A stretch of 64,000 nt of DNA, from NCBI GenBank assembly GCA_019454045.1, contig SKCR01038157.1, forward strand, positions 124,001-188,000. Reading direction: 5' to 3'. Positions 1-9,922 of the stretch are shown here, one piece after another. The translations under genes and the position numbers were made by a program. This DNA is from Zanthoxylum bungeanum. Lineage: Eukaryota > Streptophyta > Magnoliopsida > Sapindales > Rutaceae. The notes beneath the pieces are model-generated. The model made no database searches. It was not told where the DNA came from and saw only the letters and a list, made by a program, of their open reading frames with translations. Position 1 is the first letter of the stretch; each line of letters opens with the position of its first letter.

Positions 1-279
1 GATGCTCCTGCCAGTATTTTTGTGGCTGCTGAAGATCAACCAGCCAATGCTCCAGAAGTTTCAGAACATAGCTAATCTAATGTAACTAAGTTATTTTTTG
101 TTTAAGTCTTGTACAAAGCAAGCCATTTTGTCGAATGAAAAGGAATTTCAAATGAATGAATTTTATTCCAATATGTCGAATGATTTTTCGCAAACAACTA
201 ATCTCTTTATTTTGATACTTCGAAAGACAACTAAGAATTGAAAGACAACTAAGTATTGCGTACATACTTCGAAAGATAA

Positions 280-609
280 CTAAATATTGCATGTATTACC
301 AGTAGAATCGCTTGAGATGAACGACGTTCCAACTGTTGCGAATGAGAGTCCCCTCCACGGTTGGTAGCTTGTAGGCTCCTCCCCCAACGATTTTAGTGAC
401 GAGGTACAGACCCTCCAGTTCGGTCTCAGTTTACCATTTCCAACTTCCTTTGTGTTCTGAAAAACTCTGTGTAAAACCCAATCTCCTTCCTTGAAAGTTA
501 TGCTCCGAATATTTTTGTCAAAGTATCTGGCCATCTTCTGTTGGTGAGCTGCTAGTCGAATGGAAGCTCGGTTCCTGACTTCATCAATTGTATCGAGACT
601 GTAATTCAT
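280..609 (-). pseudogene. Ty3 integrase C-terminal part
   Basis: The translation has the block DEVRNRASIRLAAHQQKMAR followed by YFDKN and FKEGDWVLHRVF, the conserved C-terminal integrase segment of Ty3/gypsy elements. After the block ending in NGKLRPNW the usual continuation is lost to a frame change. It belongs to the degenerate element that fills the left end. Confidence 0.8.
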
Positions 610-639
610 TAGTTATCGATTCGACTCATCATCGAGCCA

Positions 640-1167
640 CTAGTAGCGTGGGGATGGGATGGTCTCTTCGGTTGGTATCACTGCATTCGTACCAAAAGCC
701 AGTGAGAATATGGTTTCACCAGTTGATGACCGAGCCGTTGTTCTGTAAGACCACATCACACCTGGGAGTTCGTCCTCCCAAGCACCCTTAGCCTTCTCTA
801 ATCTTTTCTTCAATGTGTTCAATATCGTCTTGTTAGACGATTCAACTTGGCCATTAGCTTGTGGGAAACGTGGAGTTGAGAAGCTTAACTTTATGCCACA
901 ATTCTTGCAGAAATCCTGAAAATGATGGCTAATGAACTGTGAGCCATTGTTAGTTACGATTTCTCTTGGTATGCCGAACCGACAAATGATATTTTTCCAG
1001 ACGAATGTTTGTGCCTCTTTGTCGCGTATCCTGGTGAATGATTCTGCTTCGATCCACTTCGAGTAGTAATCCGTCAGCACAAGCATGTAGACTCGCTGGC
1101 CTGGGGCGGTTAGGAGTTTCCCAACGATGTCCATTCCCCACTTCATGAATGGCCAATGAGATAACAT
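640..1167 (-). pseudogene. Ty3 integrase catalytic core
   Basis: The translation shows WGMDIVGKL, VLTDYYSKWIEAE, FGIPREIVTNNGSQF and PQANGQVESSNKTIL. These carry the D, D and E of the retroviral-type integrase catalytic triad. The second aspartate, normally in a TDNG-type motif, is replaced (TNNG), which would inactivate strand transfer. The ORF is open for 175 codons but is isolated from its neighbours by stops. Confidence 0.85.
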
Positions 1168-1715
1168 GGGATTGAGTCTTTCTGGTGGGAGATGTGAGAC
1201 TGGAGCAAACCTTTGACATTTTCACACTTCTTAGTGAATTCGGATGAGTCGGACCTCATTGTAGGCCAGTAGTAGCCTGTCGAATGGGCTCGAAGTGCCA
1301 AGCTCCTACCTCCGGAGTGATTCCCATATTCCCCCTAATGTAGCTCCGCCAACACATGTTGCGCCTCGTCGTGTGTGAGGCACTTCAGGTAAGGTCCTGA
1401 AAATGATCTTTTTAGCAACTAACCGTCGAATATGTTGAACCTTGCAGACTGTCTCTGGACTTTTCTGGCTTGGATTTTGTCGTCTGGAAGCACGCCTTCT
1501 CGCAGATATTTGACAATAGGTGTCAACCACGAGTCGATTGAATTGACTGTGGCGACCATTCTTTCTTCTTTCCAAATTACTGGCCAGTTCAAGTACACTA
1601 CTGGTATTGAACGTGGTTTGTCTCCCTCCATCGTTGAACCGAGGGTGGCCAGAGCATCCGCTTGGGAGTTCTTGCTTCTAGGGACTTGGGTTATAGTGAT
1701 TTCCTCAAACTTTGA

Positions 1716-2561
1716 CTAAATATCTTTTACCTTTTGTAAGTAGGATGCCATATGTGGACCTCGTCCGTGATACGACCCCTGGATCTGGTTGACAATCAGT
1801 TGCGAATCAGACTTTACTTCTATCTTTTTAGCTCCGAGTTCTTTAGCTAAGGACAACCATGCTATCAGCGCCTCATATTCTGCTTCGTTGTTGGTGACTC
1901 TAAAACCCCACTTGATTGCTTGTTGTAAAACATCACCTTCCGGAGTGGTAATCATTATTCCGAGGCCACAACCCTTTTTGTTACTGGATCCGTCGAATGC
2001 AAGTTTCCATGGAATGGTCAAATGGATAGTGTAGACTTCTGTTTCAGTTACAGCAAGTAGGCTGGGAGTGAAGTCGGCCACAAAGTCTGCTAAGGCTTGA
2101 GATTTGATGGCGGTCCTGGGTATATACGTGATGTCGTGTTCCCCGAGTTCAATCGCCCACTTCATCAATCTCCCCGATAATTCTGGTTTATGGAGTATGC
2201 TTCTCAAAGGATATGTAGTGTACATCGTGATTGGATGTCCCTGAAAGTAGGGTATAAGCTTTCTTGCAGCCGTTATCAAAGCGAATACCAACTTCTCCAT
2301 TAGTGGGTAGCGTGATTCTGCTCCCAGCAGTGCTTTACTTATGTAGTAGATTGGGAGTTGTGCTTCCACCTCTTCTCTGATTAAGACTGCACTAACCGCG
2401 TGTTCCGAGAACCCCAGGTATGAGTGTGTTTGCCAATGGTCACTCCAAATATCAGAACATATAGAAATACGACATTTCATCTCTTTAAATATTTTATTTA
2501 AAATAATTTTACCATCTTTGTATAATTTAAAAATATGACGTTTTGTTGTGTTTCGAGTCAT
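1716..2561 (-). pseudogene. Chimeric ORF: hAT transposase fragment fused to Ty3 RNase H
   Basis: This 281-codon frame begins with hAT transposase sequence (TRNTTKRHIFKLYKDGKII ... SDIWSDHWQTHSYL, about 45 residues). It passes without a stop into Ty3 RNase H sequence (GFSEHAVSAVL, YYISKALLGAESRY), then the second RNase H. The hAT part matches the related complete element at 40995-43887 up to the codons for THSY and then diverges abruptly. The in-frame join is at about 2416-2422. It is best read as a chance fusion at a rearrangement point. Whether it is transcribed is unknown. Confidence 0.8.
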
Positions 2562-3503
2562 TCTACATGCAACATGGTTTTAAAGCATTATGCACGTAAT
2601 TAGTAAAATGAAGTTTTTCACCAAAGCTTAAAGAAAGATGTGCCATACAAGTTAATTTCGCAAATTCTTCTCTATTTTTTGCATCAGAATATTTAAATAA
2701 ATCTACACTACTCGTACCTCTACTAGATGATGCGTACCTGCCCATTTAAGTTTGTGTCGTATCAATGCCAAGTTCAATCGGATGATGTTTTTCCATGTGC
2801 TTGATCATATTGCCGTATCCACCAGAAAATTTATAGATAACCCCACAATAGTTGCAAATTGCTCGTTGTGAATCATCTTCTAGACGTTCCAAATTAAAAT
2901 AAATTTTGAAAATATCCAAGGACCGAGCCTTAACTTCTCTTCTCCGTGATTGTGCACTGACACTAGAGCCGCTCTCTTGGGTTGGCATATTTGACATTAT
3001 GTTCTCAGATGAGCTTGCCATTTTTTTTTTGAGAAATTAGGAAGAAAAATAAGAAAATTGAATAATTGCGAATGATAACAAATTAACAACTAAATGAATT
3101 GAGATTAAGAATAAGATTATAAGAGAATTGTATTGAAGTGAGATTGAGAATAAGAGAATTATAGAAAATGAGAGAGTTGAGAATTTGGTGTGATGAAATT
3201 ATGAAAAATGAATCATATTTATAGAATTTTAGAATTTTTTTGATACCAAAAATGCCCCTAAATATAACAGTTTTATTACCGTTATTAGGGGTACATTAGT
3301 AATTTACATTTTAAATAATAAAATTAATTTTTTTTTAATTTTTTTTTATTTATTTGGGCAGGGAGACTAGCCGTTGGGGGTAGAGTTCCTGTTGGAACCC
3401 TACGGTTCCAACCGGAACCGCCGAACCGTAGAACCGGTGGAACCGTACGATTCCACCGGTCGCCAACGGTTCCGGTTCGGAACCGGAACCGTGGTCGGGT
3501 CTA
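2422..3503 (-). mobile_element. hAT transposon copy A, 5' part only
   Basis: The outer end, read from the minus strand, is TAGACCCGACCACGG followed by GGTTCC/GGAACC-rich subterminal repeats (about 3380-3500) and an AT-rich leader. It is followed by the start of a BED-zinc-finger transposase (ATG at 3021). The sequence is closely related to the complete copy at 40995-43887. The other end was lost where Ty3 sequence begins near 2420. The 8 bases after the outer end (3504-3511) should be one copy of its target duplication, but the partner is gone. Confidence 0.88.
2563..3021 (-). pseudogene. hAT transposase N-terminus with BED zinc finger (copy A)
   Basis: The minus-strand frame starts MASSSENIMSNMPTQ and contains RRREVKARSLDIFKIYF. 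It then has a BED-type zinc finger, AICNYCGVIYKFSGGYGN with a following HMEKHH, giving the C-x2-C and H-x4-H ligands. An in-frame stop at 2746 (after DTTQT) separates it from the next open piece (about 2563-2745: YASSSRGTSSVDLFKYSD). The family resembles RICESLEEPER/DAYSLEEPER-type hAT transposases. Confidence 0.85.
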
Positions 3504-3509
3504 ACTGTG

Positions 3510-3664
3510 TGGTGGTTATTGTGAGTGATCTTTGTAGAAATATTTCTGTTAATACTGAATTGATATCAATGTATTCAAAACTAGGAAGCTTAGAAGATGC
3601 AAGATTGATGTTTGAGAAAATGCCTGAGAGGGACTGTGTTGTGTGGAATATGATGATATCTGCA
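3510..3664 (+). pseudogene. PPR-protein gene fragment
   Basis: The plus strand encodes ISVNTELISMYSKLGSLEDA then RLMFEKMPERDCVVWNMMISAY, a clear pentatricopeptide-repeat motif of the plant organelle RNA-binding family (PLS type). Only about 50 residues remain. The left side is cut by the end of hAT copy A at 3503; the right side is cut at about 3665 by GATCCGAATC-type repeats. The parent gene was probably disrupted by these insertions; no further PPR sequence was found nearby. Confidence 0.72.
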
Positions 3665-3667
3665 TAT

Positions 3668-3862
3668 TATCGAATTCTGATTGAATCAATCCGATCCGAA
3701 ATCATTCGAATCGGATCGAACTAATCAAATCTGATCCGATACGAATCGAATCAGATCAGATCGAGTTTGATAAGATAATTCAGTCCGATCGAATCAAACT
3801 TCTCAGCGCATATCGGATTCGGATTCAGTTTGATCCGATCTGAATCCGATAATGCCCAGGGC
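3668..3862. repeat. GATCCGAATC-type repeat array, probable MITE end
   Basis: Short direct and inverted variants of ATCCGAATC, GATCCGAT and GATTCGGAT are packed into 195 bp, ending with GCCCAGGGCTA. A subterminal array ending in a GC-rich TA-terminated motif is the design of the hAT-type MITEs elsewhere in this window. I could not locate a matching opposite end or target duplication, so the class is inferred. Confidence 0.5.
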
Positions 3863-4023
3863 TAGGAATAAGGTTTTTGATAGCATTTAGCTTCGCTGAA
3901 ACCTTGTCATTATTATTGATGAAGCTGCTTCTGCAACATGGATTTATTGCATCGGCTGTTGTTCTTCTTGTTCTTTTTAGAGAGGTTTTGAGAGTTTTTT
4001 TGGTTCTCATGATTTGAGAGAAA
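3863..4023. other. Unassigned spacer
   Basis: No open frame, repeat or known motif was recognised. The stretch lies between the GATCCGAATC repeat array and the Copia remnant. Confidence 0.4.
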
Positions 4024-5270
4024 TTATGTAGTAAATTCTCTAATTATTGTGTTTGGATGGAGGAGGGACATGTCTATTGGATGGAAATCCTTGAGGCAAA
4101 CATGCATTGCCCGGTCTACTATGGAATCAGAGTTCATAACATTAGACAAAACATCGGAAGAAGCGGAATGGCTTCGAAATTTCCTGGAGGATATTCCTAT
4201 TTGGCCCAAACCGGTGCCAGCGATAAGCATACATTGTGATAGCCAATCGGCTATTGAGAGAGCCCAAAATACAATGTATAATTGTAAGTCTCGACACATA
4301 CATCGGAGACATAATACTATACGTCAATTGCTCTCAAGTGGCATAATATCGATCGATTATGTTAAGTCGAAGGAAAACGTATCGGATCCACTAACTAAAG
4401 GTTTACCTAGAGAGCAAGTTGAGAAGTCATCGAGGGGAATGAGCTTGAAGCCTATAAATTAATAATTGTCACTGTGGAAACCCAACCTAGCTGACTGGAG
4501 ATCCCAAGATCTAGGTTCAAAAGGACAACTGAAACTTTGTGCAATTCAAACCAAGCACTGAAGAGTTTTGTACTCTTTCCCATTCCGATAATGACGCCAA
4601 GTGTTGTATGTCAAGGTTAGGATAAGCTTAGGCTTTTAATGATCACTATATTATGAGATGGGTCCTAATGGGGGTAAAGACAGATTACCTCTTCATAGTA
4701 GATCACTTATTTCAAGTAAGAAGTGAGGCCGCTTCCATGAGATCTTACAGGCTGATTTCCCTAAAGTACTTGATGAATCCAGGACCGCTGTTCAGGGCCG
4801 AAATGAACACAACCGTAGAACGGGAAATGTTCGAAGTAAAGCTATGTGTTGGCAATTGTCTTGGTTTACACCAACGGCGGAACAGTTCAAGACTATGAGT
4901 CACTGGTCTGCCAAGTAAATCCGATTGTCATTCACTAGGAAAGGTTCAAGGCGAAAGCTACATATTTCGATGCAGCTTTAGTTCATGGAAACACTCTCAA
5001 GTGTCTGCATGAATATTTAGAGAATTGTTGGGGATTGTAGTAAATTCTCTAAATTAAGTCTTGAGTCTCATCATTTCGTTTTTTGAGTAAAGAGAGAGTT
5101 TTTCCACCATCTTTCCTAGTTCAATATCTTATTAAGAAGTGCCCCTTGAACAAGAGAAATCCGAGTTATCCTATGAGAACATTGGCCACTTCGAATCCGT
5201 AGAGCACCTGAGACGTAGGCTAATAAGTTCTTAAGGACAGAGAATCATCTCGACTTGGACTTTTTAATCA
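4024..5270 (+). mobile_element. Copia retrotransposon deletion derivative
   Basis: A short LTR-like start (GTAGTAAATTCTCTAA at 4028-4043) is followed almost at once by the 3' end of pol (RNase H, 4060-4462), then about 560 bp of noncoding 3' region. A probable 3' LTR follows, starting near 5025 (TGTTGGGGATTG) and repeating GTAGTAAATTCTCTAA at about 5037-5052. All of gag, protease, integrase and reverse transcriptase are missing. The right LTR boundary is uncertain. Confidence 0.7.
4060..4462 (+). pseudogene. Copia RNase H C-terminal fragment
   Basis: The translation contains QTCIARSTMESEFITLD, EEAEWLRNFLEDIP, IHCDSQSAIERAQN, RHIHRRHNTIRQLLSSG, IDYVKSKENVSDPLTKGLPR and SSRGMSLKPIN with a stop. 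This is the typical last part of Ty1/Copia pol, retaining the E and D metal ligands of RNase H. It is open to its natural end but lacks everything upstream. Confidence 0.88.
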
Positions 5271-5545
5271 GGTTTTTTTCTGGTTATTAAAGTTTTAGGG
5301 TTTGCATGATAGTGTAGATCTACTTTTGATTTTCTGGATTTGAATTTGTTTATAGCATGTTTGTTTTCTGTTTAATGACACCAAACAACTAACAAAATAT
5401 ATATATATATATGGGTTTAAGTAATGTTGAGTTTGGATATTGCCAATTGTTTTTTGTGTTTACTATAATATTGTATGTTCAGGTTTTTCCGGTTTCCTAC
5501 TGGTTTATATATATTGAATGAAATTAATGCTTAACAAGTATCACT
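5271..5545. other. AT-rich noncoding spacer
   Basis: There is no coding sequence. It has a short (AT)n run near 5398-5411 and ends at the left target duplication of the SINE. Confidence 0.4.
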
Positions 5546-5557
5546 TAATGGTGTGAT

Positions 5558-5735
5558 TTTTTTTTTTTTTTTGTAATCGTTGGAAATCCTGCCTCCAAAC
5601 ATCATTTCCGGGCTTAAACGGAGCAGATAAAATCACCGGCTGTCTCAAACTCTTACCAGAAATACCTGGATTCGAACCCATGACCTCAAGATGAGATCCT
5701 GAACTTTACACCATCAAGTCACGCCCGTTGATGAC
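5558..5735 (-). mobile_element. tRNA-derived SINE with perfect target-site duplication
   Basis: Read from the minus strand, it starts near 5735 and has an A-box-like GTGACTTGATGG (5711-5722) and a B box GGTTCGAATCC (5668-5678) at normal spacing for an RNA polymerase III promoter. It ends in a poly(A) tail, seen as a T run at 5558-5572. The 12-base duplication TAATGGTGTGAT flanks it at 5546-5557 and 5736-5747. Promoter boxes, tail and duplication together make a SINE call secure; the family name is not known to me. Confidence 0.92.
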
Positions 5736-6338
5736 TAATGGTGTGATATTGTTGTTGAAGCATATCATAATAACTCAATAATAGCAAGAAAACAAGGGTG
5801 GGTGATTGTGTATAATGGAACAAAAAAAAAGGGCATTTCGGTGAATGGAAAGCAGTGAGGAAAGGCAAGATTATTGCATGTGAAGGTGATTTGAGCCCTC
5901 TGCATGCACATGGGAAAGCAAATGAGATTTTTCTTCAGAGATTTTGCATGCATGTCACAGTGAAGCAGCATTAAATCTACATCATCTTCTCCACATATTT
6001 CCCTGCTAACTTATCAATTCTTAAATTTCAGGGTGGCTTAATTTTTCAATATTATTGAGGAAATTTTTACTTCCACTTTGGTTTTGGCATGGGTAGTGCA
6101 TTTCCTTCTTTAATTTATTAATATAATTAAGGGTTTCTTTCCTATACAAACTATAATATTATTATTATAGTATTTCTACAAATTTCAAATCTAACTCTCG
6201 AAATAGATTTAAACTTAATTATTAGGAACTTACTACATCAAATTATTGTAGTACAAAATCATCTCTAAAGATTTCGGTCAAAACAGGCATATACTAAACA
6301 TGAATACCTTCTTTCCTCCGCCCATGATTTGAAAAAAA

Positions 6339-6556
6339 TGTGCAGCCTCAATTATTCTTATTTGATTAACTCCCAATTTCAAAATCACTTTCATTCTTGT
6401 TCATTTCGTCTTAATTATTAGGAACTTCATTAAAGGAATGATTGGGAATTTGAATTGATCTAAAAAAATGAACAAGAATGACAGTGACGTCACATGTTTT
6501 TTTTTTTTTTTTTTGAAATTAGGGATTAATCAAATAAGAATAATTCAGGCAGCACA
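6339..6556. repeat. Imperfect foldback (MITE-like)
   Basis: The left arm begins TGTGCAGCCTCAATTATTC and continues to CATTCTTGTTCATTT (about 6411). The right arm (about 6463-6556) carries the same blocks in inverse order, ending CAGGCAGCACATG. The arms pair over about 70 bases with interruptions and a T run. No coding capacity. Confidence 0.65.
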
Positions 6557-6800
6557 TGTTTATTATTATTATTATTATTATTATTTGTGTATTGGTCGGC
6601 TAGACACTGCCCTAATCAACATGGGTAACTAACCCTTTCTGTTTTGGGGTTCAGTCAAACGGGCATGCAATATTTTGTTTAATTTGTGCTTCACCTTTTG
6701 TTCTTTTTCCAATATTTCATGGTTGAAATGAGGGTCATGAAAATACTAAAAAAAAGTGCTTTACATGGTTGTAAATCTCTATAAATGGAGGTGGTATATC

Positions 6801-6905
6801 ATGTGCCGGGTGTATATATCTTCTCTCTCACAGCAGGCGGGCCCCACAGCTGTGTGGGGCCCGTCTGCTGTGAGAGAGAAGAGAAGGCATATACACCCGG
6901 CACAT
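6801..6905. repeat. Near-perfect 105-bp palindrome
   Basis: ATGTGCCGGGTGTATAT at the left edge is the reverse complement of the right edge. The arms stay complementary through the CTCTCTCACAGCAG block to a centre at CCACAGCTGTGTGG, with only a few mismatches. The spacer is essentially absent. It is a foldback MITE or a hairpin-RNA candidate. Confidence 0.85.
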
Positions 6906-7439
6906 AATATAATTTTCGCTATAAATGGCCCATAATAAGCATAGTTCGATAATAAAAGACTTAAATTTTGATTATCAAATCCTGAGTATGAGTTGAGATA
7001 ATATATTTCTTGTAAGAACATGAGTCAGTCAGATATTTACTTATTCCATTTAAATCAGAGTCAAGTGATTTGACAATAAAATTTTCAATATTTCAAAAAA
7101 AAAAAAATATCAGATGATATCAAGACCAAGTTTAAGTCTACCGGGCCTTGACTGAAGGCTTAGTGCATTTTGCCCGGTCCATGTACATATTCATCACAAA
7201 ATTATATATTTATTTTTTTGTCATCAAGCTTTTTTTTTCAACATTATCACAATTTATCCATTTAAAAATTCATTCTTTAAGATTTGTTATTTATTTTCAA
7301 ATGTACTGTGGATCATAAAATAATAATACAACATATATTACTAAATAATATTATTTTATGATAATAATATTACTAAATATTATTAATACTTCTATAATCT
7401 ATTATCGAATTAAATTCCTTTTTTTAAAAAAAGAGACCT

Positions 7440-8663
7440 GTTTTATATTTATCTCTTTCTCTCTCTCTTTCAGCCATAACTGAAATTTAGGGTTTTACTA
7501 GTTCAATCGAACCGATAATTTGGGTAAGCAATTCTATTGCCCGATCCCCATTTCACTTCACTTTAATCTATTTTCCAATTTGAAATTTACTTCAATCGCT
7601 TCGATTTTCACTCTCGGTGTCTCTCTTTTTCTCTGAGCTTGATATAGGGTTTGCTTTATATCATTCTTTATGTATATGTTGATTTAATCTGTGTGTTGAC
7701 GAAATGCAATAATGGGTTTGTTTGTATGATCAAGACTGCATGTGGGCAACGTTTTGTTGGATAAAAATTAGACTTTTGACTCTATAGAAGAAAAAACTAT
7801 TGCCTCGCTGATATTTTGATCTGCATACAAAATGGGTTGCGTATCTTTAAAATAAGTTTTGTTGTTGTATGTACGACTGTTAGAGATTGTTGTTAGTTGT
7901 TACTGTGGCTTAGTCAAATGTGCCTGTTAGATTTGTGTGTTTTACCAAGTATAGAAGCTTTGGGTTGGAGACTTGGAGTTGATTAGTATGGTTGCCAAAG
8001 ATTTGATTTGGAGTCATTTGAATTGTCTTATTCACACACGTCTTTAATGCTAGTGTTGGAGCCTATTGTTAAGTTTTGTGAGGTGATCAACTTGTCTTTT
8101 GATACTATGACCTGAAAAAAGTGATTCTTGTTTTAATTTTGACTTGTGTATGAGGTGTGCATTTCTTACACTTTCCTGTGTACATCAATCTTATAGTTTA
8201 GGTTTATGGTATTGCAGTTGCGGACATGAATTTTACCTGATTATATTTTTTTGAAGGTGGAATAGAAGCTTTATTTTGGCTAACCATTGATTTTAATTGT
8301 ATTGATTAGAAGAGGGGATCAGAACCACCTGTATTTTGCTTTTATTATGAGCACTAGTTTTCATGCATCACTTTTTTAAGCAAAAACTTAGATTTTGAAG
8401 GAGGTTTGATGCCTCTTTTGTTTGTTTCAAAATAAATTGCTTCCATCCTTTGTTGTTGTGTCAGCAGTTCTCAAGTGCATCTTTGTGTTCAATGCTCTAG
8501 CTTTGAATTCTATGATTACCTTTAGTTTTCTATATGAAATTTCATATCTTCTCATTTACAGGAAATTTCTTCTGAATTAGCTTGCCTTCAGTGTCTCCAA
8601 TTCTGTATATGGTTGTAGGAACCCACTGTTGTTCTGCTTTTGATTATTATTAACCAGCTAGAA
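7440..8663 (+). promoter_or_regulatory. Probable 5' leader of the F-box gene with one intron and a uORF
   Basis: A CT-rich stretch (7455-7471) and GGGTTTTAC sequence suggest a transcription start near 7440-7490. A donor GTAAGC at 7524 and acceptor TTTACAG ending at 8561 define a likely leader intron of about 1.04 kb. The second leader exon holds a 14-codon upstream ORF (8609-8653) ending 10 bases before the main ATG. Inferred from splice signals; no transcript evidence. Confidence 0.55.
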
Positions 8664-9392
8664 ATGTCAGAAGAAGAGGTTTTGAAGGCCATTTTCCCAT
8701 TTCTGGATGGAGTAGATCTTGCTTCATGCATGGTAGTGAGTAAGCAATGGAGAGACATAGCCCGGGATGATTACTTATGGAAGTGCCTTTGTGCAAGGAG
8801 ATGGCCTTCAGTTTGCAAGAGGCCAAATCCTCCCACGGTATCTTACTACAAGCTATATCAGACCTTTTATAAACGGCAGCATCGCAGAACTCTTCTGCCA
8901 CCAAGGCTTTCCTTCGATGACTTGGAATTTTTTATTGACATTTGGAGTGACGATAAGTTAATCTTCTCAGAAGTGGTCCCAGGGACTGTCCTACATAATG
9001 GAATGATGGCTGATCATAGTTGTCACCTTGAGGACCCCGAGTACAAGATGATCATACCTGTTGAGCCAAGGTTTACTGTTACTTGGATCCAGACTGTTAG
9101 TGTTTCTGTTCTTGTGGGGCGCAAAGATTCCAATAGAGTTGCTTGCATAATTAACAAATCTAAGTTCGAGTATATAGATCGGACAGCACAGAGGGGCCAT
9201 GCATTTGAGTATCTTGACTTTTCCCCTCATTACCCTTTCACTTCAGGAATCCGAGCATGGATTTCCTTGCGTTTCGTGGAAGATGTAAATGAAGGAGTTC
9301 TTGATGTTTTTGGGATTGAAATGGATTTCTGTGATGCTGCAAACACCAAGGAAGAGGTTTTGTGGTTATTAGACATGCTAGATTGGAAGTGA
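8664..9392 (+). CDS. F-box protein, single coding exon
   Basis: A 242-residue protein. Residues 1-45 form an F-box: SEEEVLKAIFPFLDGVDLAS, then CMVVSKQWRDIARDDYLWKC. F-box proteins bind SKP1 and act as substrate receptors of SCF ubiquitin ligases; the C-terminal substrate region has no repeat domain I recognise. I chose the ATG at 8664 because the frame upstream has only TTG and the F-box starts right after it. From memory it resembles the Arabidopsis At5g39250 family, which also sits beside expansin genes, as here. The frame is intact and the 3' end faces the expansin gene. The substrate is unknown. Confidence 0.9.
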   Translation: MSEEEVLKAIFPFLDGVDLASCMVVSKQWRDIARDDYLWKCLCARRWPSVCKRPNPPTVSYYKLYQTFYKRQHRRTLLPPRLSFDDLEFFIDIWSDDKLIFSEVVPGTVLHNGMMADHSCHLEDPEYKMIIPVEPRFTVTWIQTVSVSVLVGRKDSNRVACIINKSKFEYIDRTAQRGHAFEYLDFSPHYPFTSGIRAWISLRFVEDVNEGVLDVFGIEMDFCDAANTKEEVLWLLDMLDWK

Positions 9393-9922
9393 ATGGTGAA
9401 AGTAAAACTGTTTGATTAAAACTTATGTATATATTATATGTTTTACCCATTTTCTGGGGGCTGTCTGTGGGGTTTCATTTGATCTCCCTCGCCTTCAGTG
9501 TCATGACTGGTAAATGGGGTGTTAGTTCCATACATGTTCAAAGTTTGCAAAACATGTGTTTTTCATATTGACTACTCCAATTGTTATAACTACTGGAACT
9601 TAATTACGCTTTTTGGGTAACATGGTATTGGAGTGGTTTTGTGTTAGAATTTCCTTGTTGTTGATAAATTGAATGGTTGTGCTTTTAGTTTCCATATTGT
9701 AGTTTTTTAGGACGATGAGTATATTATTATATACAGCTGCTGCTTTTTTTTCATTCAAGTATGAATTTGCTGGAGTTCTTACAAAATAGGAAGAACAAGA
9801 GACTGGTGAATGCCATTTGATGGATTGAGATAATAATTCATTTGTTCGACTTGCTCCATAAAAAACTTTAAAGAACATATCGTTGATGGATCTCATCTAC
9901 AAAATCACAAACTAAATTTGCT
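9393..9922. other. Convergent 3' spacer between F-box and expansin genes
   Basis: 530 bp of AT-rich sequence with no supported gene. It should contain both 3' untranslated regions; the stop codons of the two genes face each other. Confidence 0.6.

Larger units (their letters stand above)
1..2420 (-). mobile_element. Ty3/gypsy retrotransposon fragment, Tat-like lineage, degenerate
   Basis: On the minus strand the order is reverse transcriptase-associated RNase H (about 2080-2420), a second RNase H, integrase zinc-binding region (about 1200-1400), integrase core (640-1167) and integrase C-terminus (280-609). The second RNase H begins FDGSSNKKGCGLGI and contains the NNEAEYEALI block; an extra archaeal-type RNase H is the known mark of the Tat lineage. 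The reading frame is broken many times between domains, so the copy is dead. It runs off the left edge and no LTR is visible. Its other end abuts a hAT element near 2416-2422 without a recognisable LTR, so the junction is probably a deletion or rearrangement. Confidence 0.88.
5748..7439. other. Intergenic region upstream of the F-box gene
   Basis: AT-rich, with no credible coding sequence. It contains two foldback structures listed separately (6339-6556 and 6801-6905), a (TTA)n run at about 6561-6583 and several T and A runs. Confidence 0.5.

Noticed and set aside
5558..5735. tRNA gene (B box present)
   Set aside because: No cloverleaf, poly(A) tail present and flanked by a target duplication; it is a SINE.
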